This document shows, piece by piece, positions 19,194 through 30,890 of a DNA stretch of 64,000 nt. Source of the stretch: Anticarsia gemmatalis. Lineage: Eukaryota; Arthropoda; Insecta; Lepidoptera; Erebidae. Made by a program: the position numbers and the translations under genes. The notes beneath the pieces were generated by a model that was given only the letters and a program-made list of their open reading frames with translations, was not told the origin of the DNA and searched no databases. The stretch is from the NCBI RefSeq assembly GCF_050436995.1, contig NC_134771.1, positions 2,397,501-2,461,500 of the forward strand. Reading direction: 5' to 3'. Numbering within the stretch: position 1 is the first letter of the stretch; the number at the start of each line of letters is the position of its first letter.

Positions 19194-19255
19194 ATATATG
19201 TCCCAAAGCTGAGCAAAAATCTCTTCCCATATTAAGACAAGGGAAAGGTTTCGAA
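19194..19255 (+). mobile_element. GCTGGGC repeat, degraded
   Basis: ATGTCCCAAAGCTGAGCAAA, then TCTCTTCCCATATTAAGACA and AGGGAAAGG preserve the family order with many changes. Confidence 0.45.
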
Positions 19256-20550
19256 TCTACTAACCTTACGAAATCCGAAAGACAAAATTTTGGAACTCTC
19301 CTTTAGATAAACAACTTTTGAATGGGCATAAAGGGGGGGGGGGTTCTATTAATTCATCCCCTAAGAAATTTTAATGCAAATTTTATGCCAAAAAGGTCAC
19401 GGGAATAATCTAGTTCTTTTTGAATCGTGAAACAAGAATTTTAAGTACAAAAGTCAATTATTTTAAAATCACAGTCCCCTATTTGATAGTCCGACGTTAC
19501 TGTCTATCGGATGCTAAGAGTTTTATCACAATGGGATCAGCCGTTTTGTATATACGAAATCCTTTTACTTATATATAGTTATTGTTTATGTATATTGAGA
19601 TGATTTGAAACCCCTTTTTTAGATGTACTTACTGGTTAAACAAGTATGGCTTTTGTTTATTGGAAAAGAGTTCCGTATATACATTTTAATTCATTTTTAG
19701 TAGGATTGATTTTATGATAAAAGATATGTTCGCCACTGCAACTATACATGAAGGGTTCAACTCATGGAAATATAGATTTTGTTAGTGAATATAAAATTCT
19801 CTACTTATGTAATTAAAGTCGTTTAGGTTGCATTTTTTTATTGAGAGGTACTAAGTTCGTTACCCGATTCTGAAATAGAATTAAAAAATAAATGGTACGC
19901 GCAAGGTTGTCATTTTTTTTTTCAGTAACTTCTCAACAGGTTTTGATGAAACTGTAAAGTGATCTATTTTATGGTAAGATAAATAATTATTTTTGACTTT
20001 ATTTTGTTAGTTTTTAGCAATAACTACTGAATAGATTTTTATGAAACTTTAAAGAAATTTATTATACTATTATAGAATTAAGTTCACGATTATATATTTT
20101 TTTATGTTTTAAATGTTCTAACTGGAATCTGCTAAGAATTAAATATTTAACTTAAAACATCGCTCTTTTTTATATCCGATTCAAAAGTTTTGATTATTTT
20201 CACATCGAACCCTAAAAACGCGTTAACCCCCGTCCAGTTTTCTGCCCAATGGACTTTACATGTCCTGTCATTAGGGTACGACGCTCGAGGGTTAAAATTG
20301 TGGGTAAAAAAGAAGTAAAGGGTTGATGTCATTTTAAATTTTAAAATGACCTACATTTTTTATTGATTTGAAATATTTATTTGGTATTTTTGTAAATGGT
20401 TGCTTAGCAGTTGAAGTAATGGCAATTTTATTTTTCTTAGAGTTTTTTTGTTAATGCTGTGTTATTGACGGATTTCAGCTGAAAGCCAGTATAGTTATCA
20501 AATCATATCAAAATGAATAAAAATGATATTTTTTTCCAGTTAGCGTCAAT
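19256..20550. other. Repeat-poor AT-rich region
   Basis: It contains an 11-base G run at 19333-19343. A short perfect hairpin (GTCATTTTAAA, one base, and its complement) sits near 20330. No gene or repeat family is recognised. Confidence 0.4.
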
Positions 20551-20886
20551 GTCTAATATTATAAAGCCAAAAGTCTTTTCTGTTTAAATTAAGGTACAGA
20601 TTTTGATAAAATTAAACGGAGAAGTAATTGAAGGTAGGCGTCAAATGTAGGTGAATATTTTTGTTTAAAAATCAACCCTTAGTGGGGTTTAAATAGGGGA
20701 TGGAACTATGTACACGAACGGAGCCACGTGGGTCAGCTTGTCGAAATATTTATTCTAGTTAGAGTTATATATTGGTCCATTTACATATAAGAATTTCTTT
20801 TGAAAAACATTTTAGACAGTCGGTAATTTATTTATATAATATCCCGGGAAATCTTTACGCAGACGAAGTCGTGGACAGATGCTAGT
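20551..20886 (+). mobile_element. Helitron-like remnants
   Basis: Bases 20551-20740 start TCTAATATTATAAAGCCAAA and end near ACGGAGCCACGTGGGTCAGC. Bases 20835-20886 carry ACGCAGACGAAGTCGTGGAC and GATGCTAG. Both are degraded. Confidence 0.5.
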
Positions 20887-21539
20887 ATTTTTATACAGCC
20901 ATGATCTTTCACAAAAGACAAATGTTTATTTTTTTTTAAAAGAAAACTCATGTTTTTTAATACCATAGATTATTTACGAGACATCAAAGTGACATTTGAC
21001 AAGATTTTTGTGAAAAAAATATGAGTTAGTTTTTGTTTAAAATATCATAACGGTTTTAAATACATGTGGGGTTAGCAGAAATAGTCTTTAATTAATGTTT
21101 TTAATTTCATTCATGTAGTTTATAATGAAATAACATTTATTATGCAGTTTTGTTCCATATTTTCCTTAACTGTATTTACTACTTTTTAATTAGAAATAAT
21201 AACCTTTGTTATTTGAATAATTGTTAAGTTAATTGTCAAATAATATAACAATAGTTATTTCCTATGACTTTGTCTATAAATGTAACCTATATTCTTCCTA
21301 GAAATATAGTTCACCATTTTGTAAAATTTAATCCAAATCTAATAAGCCGTTTTCATTTTAAAAGCACAGACTATTAAACACTTTCACTTTTTTTACTCAC
21401 GATTAAGTAAACTTCAAAATATTTTTACGAACAAAAAAATTAACTGTCAATTTTTTTTTTAAATAACATTTTAGATAAAAAGGCACAGATATTAAAATCA
21501 ACAGCCTCTATTAACACCGTAGACATTCGATGTTTTAAA
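20887..21539. other. Repeat-poor AT-rich region
   Basis: Nothing recognised: no open frame with coding character, no repeat family. Confidence 0.4.
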
Positions 21540-21813
21540 GTCTTCAATTTAAATGCTTGGTCCGACACCTTCGCAGTCCTGAGCGGTGAGCGCTTACAAA
21601 TTCAGTTAGACTTGCAAACCGCGCGCGCACGGCCGCACAACGCGCCGAAACTTAAATTTGACTCCGCGAACTTCCATTTTGAAAAAAAAAACACAAACGT
21701 CAGAATCGCCGCGCTTTTTTCTTTCACTTGTCAAAACTTTAGTGGTTTTTTTTTAATTTAAATATTTTTTTTTGTGGCTTTTTTTTTGGACTTGTGTTGT
21801 GGATTGGATTGTA
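21540..21813 (+). promoter_or_regulatory. CpG-rich candidate promoter P2
   Basis: Bases 21560-21720 are CpG-rich (GCGCGCGCACGGCCGCACAA, CGCGCCGAAAC, GAATCGCCGCGC) inside a long AT-rich, repeat-free stretch, and lead through T-rich sequence to an ATG and a strong donor at 21829/21830. Such islands are rare in the window and mark the other first exons too. Confidence 0.45.
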
Positions 21814-21829
21814 ATGCATTGCATTGGAA
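21814..21829 (+). CDS. Candidate short first coding exon (MHCIG...)
   Basis: ATG, four codons and one base lead to the donor GGAA|GTGAGT. The end is phase 1, as in the exons at 4304 and 29458. The exon may instead be noncoding leader. The peptide is too short to recognise, and a chance ATG is possible. Confidence 0.22.
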
Positions 21830-24290
21830 GTGAGTAAAGTATATAAAATTGTTCGTCTGTCTGTACTAAATAAGATTTTTGAATTTGTTTCTAATAAGCA
21901 AGTGTCACAAATATGTTACAGTAAGTTTTTCAAAAAATACTTTCGATTTCATTTTACTATATTAAAACAAAATGAAATTATAAAGTATTTTTTTTATCAA
22001 AAATTCTAAAGTCGAGTCACTGATTCCCGAAAAAGTTTGTCAAAAAATTTTTCGAGCAAACATTTTTTGTAGAATGTTCATTTATTTTTTTTACAATTTT
22101 TTGTAATGGCAAAGGCCCGTATAATAATCACCCGTATAATAATTATCTATCACGAAACTTGCAATTTATCAAGGTCTTTAGTTGCATGAGATCTTATATT
22201 GCATACTGAGCGAAAGAGATAGAGATACAACGACCTTGCGTTAGACAGAGACGGAGAGATGTTAGGAAACTCTTGGGAAATATTATTTTTCTCTTTCGGG
22301 TACCGAAGGGCACTTTTTGTGGTTATGTTTTTTTATTTGTTTTTGAGATAATTGTTCTTATCTTACTGTTTGGTTTAAATTTAGGTCGATGCTAAAGGGA
22401 TCTTTGTAAATTGACGGATTATGAATTATTTATTTATCTATGTGACTTAATAGGTCACGCGTTGATAGTTGGAAACTAAATATTTTGTAGTTTTGTTTTG
22501 TGTTAGTTATTAACTGAATAATGTTAATAAAACGTGCTTTGAGTAATTTATTTTTTGCTTTAGTATAATTATTTTTTAAAGCAAAGCTTGCTACGTATAA
22601 CTTAATTCATTAATTTAATTATTTGTAATTGTTCGAAAAGTATTTTTTTTGGACCTCAAAACTAAATTTCAAAACTATTCAGCAACAAAAAGATTACACA
22701 ACATATTTCGTACTGCCAAATATTTGTCCAAAAATTATAGTACTTACCAAAAAAAATCAAATAAATACATTTATGCTTATTATAGCCTAGAATATTTAAT
22801 AAATGTTTATTAAAGCCTATTTTTTTCCTGAAATTCTTTCAGTTTAACCAAATAATTAGTGTAGAACCGTTTAATGGTAGGTGGTCCAAGACCAGTCAAG
22901 TGACTGTTACCACATAGTAACAGGTCACACTTGGCGGCATTATAAGTATTGCAATTGCAAAAAATAACGAGTTTTTAATTATTTTACTGTGATTTTTGTA
23001 GCAATTTTTTGGTAGCATGTATTTAGGTAGTATTTTAAATATCATTAATTGTGGTAATCTCTAAAACCATTGAAATTTATGACTAAGTCCTTAATTGAGT
23101 TCTAAAGCCATATAAATCAAGGCCTTAAACAGTGGAAAAATGATACTTAAAACCTGAAGAATACTTCATAATTTATTTTGTACCTAAAAATATTATATAA
23201 GTATCAAAAATCTTAAAATTTGGGACCCAAAATCACTAAAGTCGGGACCGGCAATTTATAATAGTGGGACCAAAATCGGCTAAAACTGGGACCAAACCAT
23301 CTCAATCCTTTCAAACCTTTATAATCCTTGATTCAGGTCGTTCGTATTAATTTCATATAGGTACGTGTAAAACGTGGCTATCGTGATACAAGGCCGAAAG
23401 AACAATAATTGTTCATCAATATTGAATATTTTAGCTTTTTGCATCCATCCCAATGATATCTAAGAGTTGTTAAAGTATTTTCTACAATCAATTGAATTAT
23501 ACTTCGCGATTCGCAATCAAATTTTGCAATTGTTATTAAACTAATTGTTTTATACAATAATAATAATAACTTGTATTAAAATCTTTTAAATATTGATTTA
23601 AATAACAGTTTTAAAAAGGTGATAATCGACTGCAATTTTAAGCAGTATTCAAAAAAATAATTGCTATTTATTTCGATTGCAAATTTTCAGGTCTTAAAAA
23701 AGATATTGCCAAAAACATTTAAAAAAACACAACATTTTCAAAAAAAGTTCAACTCTTGCAAAGAAGCTTTATAATACAAAATTTATCCTTATTATCAAAT
23801 AATACATTGCTCTTTAAATTAATAAACAATTTTATAAAAAAATACCGAAAATAAAAAACCTTATTTTTGACAGGAAGCTTCTCAAAGTATCAACTTAGAC
23901 ATGTATTAGAATTGCTTATATTACATACTCTCTCTCAATTATTGCAAATACAATCAAATCTGTTGCGTTACCATATACAGCCTTGAATGACATCTAATTT
24001 AAATTAACTAAGCAATAATACCTGTTAGAAAAAAACATGTTTTTTCGCACTATAATATATCAGAAATGCTATTTTAAAACATATTTTTATATACTTTAAA
24101 CACTTAAGTATCTGTTCAAAAATCTTTTTCTATTTAGTGAGTTGTTTGTCATGTTTGTTAATCTTTCACGTTAAAAATACTGGTTAGATTGTGATAAAAT
24201 TTGGCATGTTAATAGTTTATAACTTGGATTAACACTTAATATACTTTTTTACCCAAAAAATCACATAACATTAAATTACAGACAGAAACT
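21830..24290. other. Long repeat-poor region, probable intron
   Basis: AT-rich with A- and T-runs. Bases 22200-22260 hold AGCGAAAGAGATAGAGATA and GACAGAGACGGAGAGATG, GA-rich words. No repeat family is recognised until 24291, unusual for this window. Confidence 0.4.
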
Positions 24291-24470
24291 TCTTAACATT
24301 ATAAATGCGAAAGTTTTGCAGATCGAAGTATTTTTGTTACTCTTTTATGCAAAATCTACAGATTCAATTTTAATGAAATTTTGCACACAGGTAGTTTATA
24401 CAATATATTAACATATAGTATATATTTTAGATCATATTTTTCACGTAAACGAAGTCACAAGAACAAGCAA
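24291..24470 (+). mobile_element. Helitron-like remnant (Hel-2 type)
   Basis: TTATAAATGCGAAAGTTTTG, GTTACTCTTTTATGC, AATTTTAATGAAATTTTGCA and CACGTAAACGAAGTCACAAG keep the Hel-2 order; the end is lost. Confidence 0.5.
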
Positions 24471-25312
24471 GTGAGAACTATCAATGGGTTATTGATTGCC
24501 TAAAGTTGAAGTTAACTTGGCAACAAACTGCTCTGTTGTCTGTACTATAAATAAACTAAGATCTAAGTTTATACTCGGACATGTTAATTCTAAATCAGAG
24601 AATAGACTTGCTATAGCCTGGGAACTGGAAACAAACTTAAACCACGTTTAAAATAATGACAAGAATTAAGTTTCTTAATTATACGATTGGTTACAAAATT
24701 AGACTATTTGTAATTACTTTTAATATAATATTGTATTTTATTGGTATAAAGTGTTTCAGGGAGCTTTTACAAACATACAAATATTAGGTATTTAGTGTAT
24801 ATTTTGGTGTAAAATGAAATGTAAGCTATGAAACTTAGTGCAATAATGATTCAGACTAATGAAAAACTCATTCTTATTTCTGTATTTATAACATTTATTA
24901 TCTCAGGATTTACGTATTAATCTTAGGTACAAAATATACTATATTCTTTATTAATTACCAAGCTATTTCATTGAAATCGAATCAGTAGTTTTGATAATAT
25001 AACCAAAAACATTTCATGATAAGATCACAAAATAAAATACGCAAATTATTTTTTTTGTTTTTCTCATAAGGTTTTAATAAACTTTCGTTTACAAAATCTG
25101 TCAATCTTATTGCTTATTAATTGCTAACTGCTAAGTAAAAGTTGAAAATATTTCATACAGGCTTGGCTGTATGAGTAACCAGCCACTTTCTAATGTCATA
25201 GGTTTTTTTGAAACAAATTCTTTTGTCTATGCACAGTTGTCAGATTTTGGCGGGCTTGTTAGGTTATGTGTATAATTTTTTTATATATTAAATAGATTTA
25301 TTAAATTAAATT
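24471..25312. other. Repeat-poor AT-rich region
   Basis: Nothing recognised. Confidence 0.35.
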
Positions 25313-25515
25313 TAACCCATTAAAGTCCTAGTGCTGGGCAAGGGTCTCCTCTTCAAATAAGGGAAGGGTTAAACCTTGAGTTTACCAAACTGGCCAAGTG
25401 CGAGTTGGAAACTTTTCTGTATGCAAAAACTGCAAAAAATGCAATTAATATTTTTTATCTTTTTTATTAGCCCCTTATGTGTCCCACTGCTGGGCAAAGG
25501 CCTCCCCTCTTTATA
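25313..25515 (+). mobile_element. GCTGGGC repeat, two adjacent partial copies
   Basis: The first copy runs from 25313 (CCTAGTGCTGGGCAAGG to CTGGCCAAGTGCGAGTTG). The second begins at about 25477 (TGTCCCACTGCTGGGCAAAG). The open frames on both strands here are by-products of the repeat. Confidence 0.55.
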
Positions 25516-26610
25516 TAATAAAATAATAATTATTAATAAAATTCTCTCCCAAAAAAATCTTAAATACATCTTAGTACATTTTTAATTCATCTCTCACGAT
25601 ATATAGATATCTAGATTTTTTATCGATACGCCAACATCCGGCTTGCTTTTAGCATATCTCTTATAATGGTAATAATAATTACAGCATCGATCAGCTCTTT
25701 AACTTTCACAAAGATATTTTGGCAACTACTTTCACTAAAGACGGCGGTACAAGGTGCAAGCGAGAGCGAGAATAAGAAGCATGTATTTTCGCTGTAAACT
25801 TGAGAATGTATTGCGATGTCCTTTCTCTGGCAACTATTTTAATTTTGGTTGGAGTGATGAGTGGTTGTTGGTGAAATAATTTGATGTGTATTTTCATGTA
25901 TTTTGTATAAAGGTGTGTATGGTTTAGATTGACGTATATTTCAGCTGATAGAGTTTAAAGGAAATTAACCTGAGATAATAATGAACCTTCTATCTTCGAA
26001 TATTTTTTTTAAAATTTTTTTTTAATAATGAATCTTCTATATAGGTGTTATTTTTTTGTTAATGATATGTTGTTAAATTAATATCTTATATTGGTTTATT
26101 CCACAGACAATTAAGTCTGATAATACTGCTTCTAACCTATCATCATTTCCAAAAACAATCAAAGTGTTTGTCAATTATTTTAACGTGTGTTTACTATTGG
26201 ATTTATTACAAATTTAATCAAATTCTGTAAAGCCTTGCATTTCTTAATTAAAGTCTTTTGAATCACACAAACTGTAAAGCGATTAAAATTGAGATAATTT
26301 ACAAAAAATCGTGCATATATCTTAACGAATTCATAATTATTAAATATTGTTTCATAACACACGTTTAGAAAACACCTAGTTAGCGTATTCGCATAAATAA
26401 TGAGTGACGAATTACCAACGAAGAAAGGTTTTATAATTTTCACTCGCATCTTACATAACGATAATTTGTTAAATTTAGAAAATTTCACTTTAATTCGCAA
26501 GTCAAATTGGTTGCGAATTAACATTTAAGATTTTATATTATACAATGTCTTTAAATATTCATTTATTCATAGTATATTAAATAATGGTTTGATTGACAAA
26601 AGACCGTTAC
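25516..26610. other. Repeat-poor region
   Basis: Bases 25735-25830 are less AT-rich (GACGGCGGTACAAGGTGCAA, GCGAGAGCGAGAATAAG) and could be regulatory. The long minus-strand frame at 26180-26524 is AT-rich, starts and ends without splice or promoter signals and shows no known domain, so it is not called. Confidence 0.35.
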
Positions 26611-26624
26611 TTTCGTTTGTCGTT

Positions 26625-26812
26625 TAGAAGACAACTCCTGCTTTAACAATTGCTCTTGTGTCACGGGGACTTTTACAAACATACAAACAACGAGCACAAA
26701 GTACAGCCAGACCCGAAACTATTATTTGTGGATCGCAAAAATAATTGTTCCATCTTGGAATGGAACCCACGACCTCCCGACGCAATAGTAGCGGCGTGGT
26801 GACGCATTCAAA
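26625..26812 (-). mobile_element. SINE-T, minus strand, 5' truncated at the head
   Basis: The tail block, AGACAACTCCTGC...TGTGTCACGGGGACTTTTAC, and the middle, ACAAAGTACAGCCAGACCCG, are followed by the complement of the tRNA-like B-box region (GGAACCCACGACCTCCCGAC). The A-box end is missing. Confidence 0.65.
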
Positions 26813-27360
26813 CGTGCATGTAATTTCTTTATCAATCTCTTCTCTTTCTTGTCCTTATCCTACGTTAAGTAGACTAACAGCATGTTTTAGTGACTGATGT
26901 TTTTACAACCGACAGCCTGCCTAATGTGAACCTTTACTTGGAGACAACTAAAAGTACAACTTATTTCTCTAACGACTAAAAATTCAATAATGTTTGGGTT
27001 ACCGTGTGACTATACTTTGCACGTTAGTTAAGTGTGCAATATTTTTAATAAACTGTTTTCTTACAATGTCATAACTATACAGGCTAACTAAATTTTCTTA
27101 ACATCACAGGCATTTTTTTATTCCTTGATTTTACCATCCATCATCTCTTTTCGTAACAATTTAACCATCACACATCATTCATTCGTTACAATCATCATTC
27201 AAACTCACTTCAATTGCATTGAACTATCATTCACTTATTTGACGTATACATCACTTTAAACTATCCACTATGTAATTAACTTAATTTATTATTAAATGCT
27301 AAAGGTTACATAAAAAAATTAACTCTCTACAATCTCACTACCTTAGTCTCCACTCAGATC
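26813..27360. other. Stretch without gene
   Basis: No repeat recognised. Many ATCATTC and CATCA words give a C-poor, pyrimidine-rich character at 27110-27270. Confidence 0.35.
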
Positions 27361-27680
27361 AATGACAATTTCAGAACTTAAATCTCTCACGAAACATAGC
27401 ATTATTACTAAAGGTACTTATAAAAATCGCTCCGCTACCCGCTCCCGCTGCCGCTTACACATCAGACCACAACCTCCAAAAGCGTCGACTTTCATCGCTG
27501 CACGAGTGTGTGTGTATGTATATTTATGCATGTGTGTGTACGCTGCGCAGGCGCAGACGTAACGTTGTTCTTGCGTAATCTGTCGTATGAACTCGCACGC
27601 ACAACTCATGGTTGAGAATATTTCGATACTTTTCGGTGATACAGAGCTCGGTAGAGAATGTTATTTCGTGTAGGCTTTCT
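27361..27680. promoter_or_regulatory. CpG-rich patch with an NRF1/Ewg-like motif
   Basis: Bases 27430-27620 are GC-richer than their surroundings. TGCGCAGGCGCA at 27544-27555 fits the NRF1 motif (Erect wing in flies), usually found close to promoters. A (TG)n tract lies at 27505-27540. No exon is evident. Confidence 0.35.
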
Positions 27681-27702
27681 CTATATTGATGGGCGATTTC
27701 TT

Positions 27703-27892
27703 CTTTATAAAAGACTCCCGCACTAAGAATCTATCGTGTCGCGGGGACTTTTACAAACAAACAACGGACACTAAGTACAACTCGAAACAATTAATTGTGG
27801 ATCGCACAAATAATTGTCTCGTGTGGGAATCAAACCCACGACTACGATGCAATGGTAGCGGCGTGGTGACCTAAATCACTGCGCCACGGAGG
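27703..27892 (-). mobile_element. SINE-T, minus strand, full length
   Basis: From the right, the minus strand reads TCCGTGGCGCAGTGATTTAG (A-box), GTCGTGGGTTTGATTCCC (B-box), then the body with ACAATTATTTGTGCGATCC, GTACTTAGTGTCC and AAAGTCCCCGCGACACG. The open frame 27686-27874 is a by-product. Confidence 0.7.
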
Positions 27893-27902
27893 CAGTCAGA
27901 TT

Positions 27903-27995
27903 TAACTGCACGTTTGGCGCAGTGGTTTACGTGGTAATTTCACTAACTGTAGCGCGTTGGATTCGAATCCCACCCGAGACAAATCTTCGAGAAAT
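27903..27995 (+). mobile_element. tRNA-like SINE head, head to head with the previous copy
   Basis: TTTGGCGCAGTGGTTTACGT and GGATTCGAATCCCACCCGAG are A- and B-box-like with tRNA spacing. The body after GACAAATCTTC differs from SINE-T. A true tRNA gene is unlikely because no acceptor stem can be formed. Confidence 0.55.
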
Positions 27996-28400
27996 TATCT
28001 TTATTAAGTTGACACTTTTACAGTCTGAGAGATTACCTACAAATTTTGACATAATTATGTCAATATTAAAAGTAGTTAATTAATATTGTTAATGCGAGTA
28101 ATTAATTGCAGTTTCATTACATATTTGCTCTACTAAAACTATTTTAGACACCTAGTCGCACAGAAAATTAATAGATAATTAAAACTAACTGAACAAACTG
28201 GAAACTTCATAATATAATACTTTTCACTCATTTATTAACTTTAAGTCAACTTGAGTTCTATCTAAACTACCACATTACTTACAAATTACAATTTAAACTA
28301 AATTATTTAAAACTAATTTAACTCAAACAGATCGAAATTTAAACCGCATTTAAAAAATACTTTTCAACATCGATTACTTATAAAAATAGCTTAGCAAGTA
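27996..28400. other. Stretch without gene
   Basis: AT-rich, no repeat or exon recognised. Confidence 0.35.
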
Positions 28401-29457
28401 ACGATAACGATTGAATATCCAACCATAGAGCACAGAGTATACAGTGTTGCAACGCTCAATAAAGAGCGGCTGACAATAGACAAACACCTACACCGCTAGC
28501 CTAGCAACATCAAAGCCTGAATGACATAATAGACTCTACATACATATAACTCATTTCCATACACCCTCTATAGCGAAGTAAGAAAAGTAGTGTTTTAGTT
28601 GGTATACCTCAGTGGGCACGCAGGATCGATTCCGGGCATGCGCACTGCCCGCCCACACTTCCGCCCCCGCGCCCCTCCCACCCCCTCTCAACCACTGAAG
28701 CACCCCACGTTGCAACTGCAATTCAGTGCATACCAGCTCGCGACCAAAGAAAAAACGAAAAAAATAACGCAATTAAATAAAAATATCGGTTTTTTTTTAT
28801 TAAAAAGTGTAAAAATGTTTATCTGTGGACTAGTTTGAACCGGTCACAAGTGGACGACGCAAGGAGACTATTACACAAACTATGAAGAAAAAAAAACGCA
28901 TGCATTTTTCAAAAAATATAAGAATTCAATGCCATATATTAAATACAAACCACTTTGTATGAGTACTGTCGACAATATTAACGTTTCCGAAAGCATTTAA
29001 TTCACAAGTTTAATATAAATTTATACGCAATATATAATCACAGAACCGTTAGTTTTTATTAATAAATAATTAAACACAAATTAGTGATACACAATATATA
29101 AAATTCCCAAGCAAATAAGCCCAAACCTTACGATCGAAATTCTAGACTGAGCTATAAGAATCCGTAAGTAGAAAATAAATATATAGTATTTACATTAGTT
29201 GAGCATTTGAGAAAGTTTATATGTAGCTGAAAAAATATAAATTAATTAATAAAAAAAGTATTTAATATAAATTATTAAATTGCAATATAAATGAATTACA
29301 AATTACAAACCGGGGATCAGTGAATAGGCCTTAAGTGTTTTGTACTACGGTCGAACAATTTTGACACTTTAAATATTTCAGTGTATAAAAAATGAATGAT
29401 CGTGTGTTGAAGTGTTTCGTGTGTGTGTAATGTTACTGTGGGTCCTGTAGGGCCAAG
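28401..29457 (+). promoter_or_regulatory. Candidate promoter P3 and 5' leader of the 29458 exon
   Basis: Bases 28600-28760 are strongly GC-rich. GCATGCGCA (28636-28644) resembles the NRF1/Ewg motif, and a C-rich tract (CCGCCCCCGCGCCCCTCCCA) could bind Sp1-like factors. An X-box half site, CCTAGCAAC, lies at 28500. AT-rich sequence follows, with an upstream ORF (ATG at 29392, about 12 codons) before the main start. The antiparallel open frames at 28551-28838 are by-products of the GC-rich patch. Confidence 0.45.
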
Positions 29458-29560
29458 ATGTTGAACATGTTCGATATGTGGAACTCAGTAAGCACAAAGT
29501 TGGAGCAGACCAATGTGCAACAAAATCAGCAGCCACACACTTCAGGTGGGAGCATTAAAG
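29458..29560 (+). CDS. First coding exon (34 codons), alternative N-terminus
   Basis: ATG in a good context (GCCAAGATG) opens a frame of 34 codons plus one base to the donor AAAG|GTAATT. A second donor, TCAG|GTGGGA, sits 15 bases earlier at 29545/29546 in the same phase, so two forms differing by five residues are possible. The peptide starts MLNMFDMWNSVSTKLEQTN, which could form a short amphipathic helix, and goes on Gln-rich (QQNQQ). I do not recognise it. The phase-1 end and + orientation match the 4304 exon, which supports alternative first exons of one gene. Confidence 0.5.
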
Positions 29561-30534
29561 GTAATTTCCACTTAATAAAGCTAGGTTTGGGGCAAGCTTT
29601 TTGTATATAAAGTATCAAGAATATATTTCTCACTCACTTTATGACACAAAATGCGAAAACAAATCTGTGAGCACAAAAAAAATATGAAATAAATTTGTTT
29701 TCAGTCTAAAAGATACAAAAAAATATATATGAGCAAATGTAAGGCTATTTATGAAAAGAACAAAATGGTAACTAAAAAAAGGATAAGACAAAATTCTGGT
29801 AAAAAACTAGGTAATTCTAAATGTAGGTCTTAAAGAAAGGGATGGGAGATAGAAACATAAATAAGAGTAAAGAGAACAGCTTTCAATTTTAAATAAAGTG
29901 GTTGGAAAGTCGAAGTACTTAAGTTAATTATGTAATGTACACTAAAAGTTTTCATTGAATTGCCTTTGAGAAGAAAAGAGAGGTAAAATAGGACAGACAT
30001 TGGTTAGAAAGGGATAGCTATATGTAGCAGAAGCTGTTTTTCAGATGCAAATTTAATTAGAAGCATAATTTAGTATATTACTGGGAATTTGTTAAAGTTT
30101 GCCCCAAACTGAATAGAAAAAAATCAGTAATTAGTATTTTGAAACTAATATTTTCACTTTAATAATTTTTTATACTTAAAATAGCTTTATTTTGATATAA
30201 TTTTACATTATTTTCAGCATTCCAAAAGGAGAAAATGTTTACATTTTATAAAAATATGTTTACACCTAATCAGAAAAAATGTTGACACATTTTTGATCAT
30301 GAATGTGTTGTCATAAATTGTATATATTATAGCGTTTTAAATTGATTGAATGAAAATGGCCGTTTCGTTTCCGGGAAAATTATAGTACTATCATTTGTAC
30401 TCCATTCCTGGAAATTCTGTTTACAGCAGAAATAAGCGTAAATGCTTCATTGAAAGTTTCAGTATATTTAAATCGTGAAATCAATTAACGCTAAAAATCA
30501 TAAAGTATTTTCTAATTTATAGTCATTAAGTGTA
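29561..30534. other. Probable intron, repeat-poor
   Basis: A-rich sequence follows the donor. AAAATGGCCGTTTCGTTTCC at 30353-30372 contains a YY1-like ATGGCCG word. No repeat family recognised. Confidence 0.35.
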
Positions 30535-30780
30535 TTTGACTGTTGATCATGAGGTCTGGGATTATATTCCTGGGTCGGGTAAAAGTGCTATTGGTGGTTT
30601 TTAATTAATATTAGAATATTTCTCAATAGTAGTCCGGAGTTTGGTAACGTGCCAATAAGCTGGTATATGGCAATAAGCTGGCCCCCTATTATATGAGACT
30701 TATATTGTAAATGGCGAAATGTGATTGTATTTAATACACTTCTGCCTACGGTATAATAGGCGTAATGTTATGTGTGTGAA
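30535..30780 (+). mobile_element. Family E repeat, near full length
   Basis: The head is tRNA-like at its B-box end (TGATCATGAGGTCTGGGATT, CCTGGGTCGGGTAAAAG). The middle has GTAGTCCGGAGTTTGG and the block ATTATATGAGACTTATATTG. The end is TCTGCCTACGGTATAATAGG then CGTAATGTTATGTGTG. Copies lie at 11030, 31700, 32770, 33496, 40283 and 45750, among others. Confidence 0.6.
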
Positions 30781-30817
30781 AACTGTAATGTAGATAATAA
30801 TATTTTTAAAGACATTT

Positions 30818-30890
30818 CTGTTAAACTGCCGGGCACGAGTCGGCCTTTGGGTATGAGAGAGTTAGGCCTAAATTTGCGGGCCCGGCGTTT
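30818..30890 (+). mobile_element. GCTGGGC repeat, degraded
   Basis: AACTGCCGGGCACGAGTCGG, CCTTTGGGTATGAGAGAGTT and AGGCCTAAATTTGCGGG follow the family order with many changes. Confidence 0.4.

Noticed and set aside
26180..26524. 114-codon minus-strand open frame, among the longest in the window
   Set aside because: AT-driven composition rich in Asn, Lys, Phe and Ile, starting at a non-ATG codon, with no domain and no flanking gene signals.
27903..27975. Possible tRNA gene
   Set aside because: A- and B-box words are present, but the acceptor and anticodon stems cannot be formed; SINE heads of the same kind recur elsewhere.
28551..28838. Open frames on both strands over the GC-rich patch
   Set aside because: GC-rich DNA without stops by chance; Pro/Arg-rich translations and no splice signals. 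Kept as promoter-like sequence.
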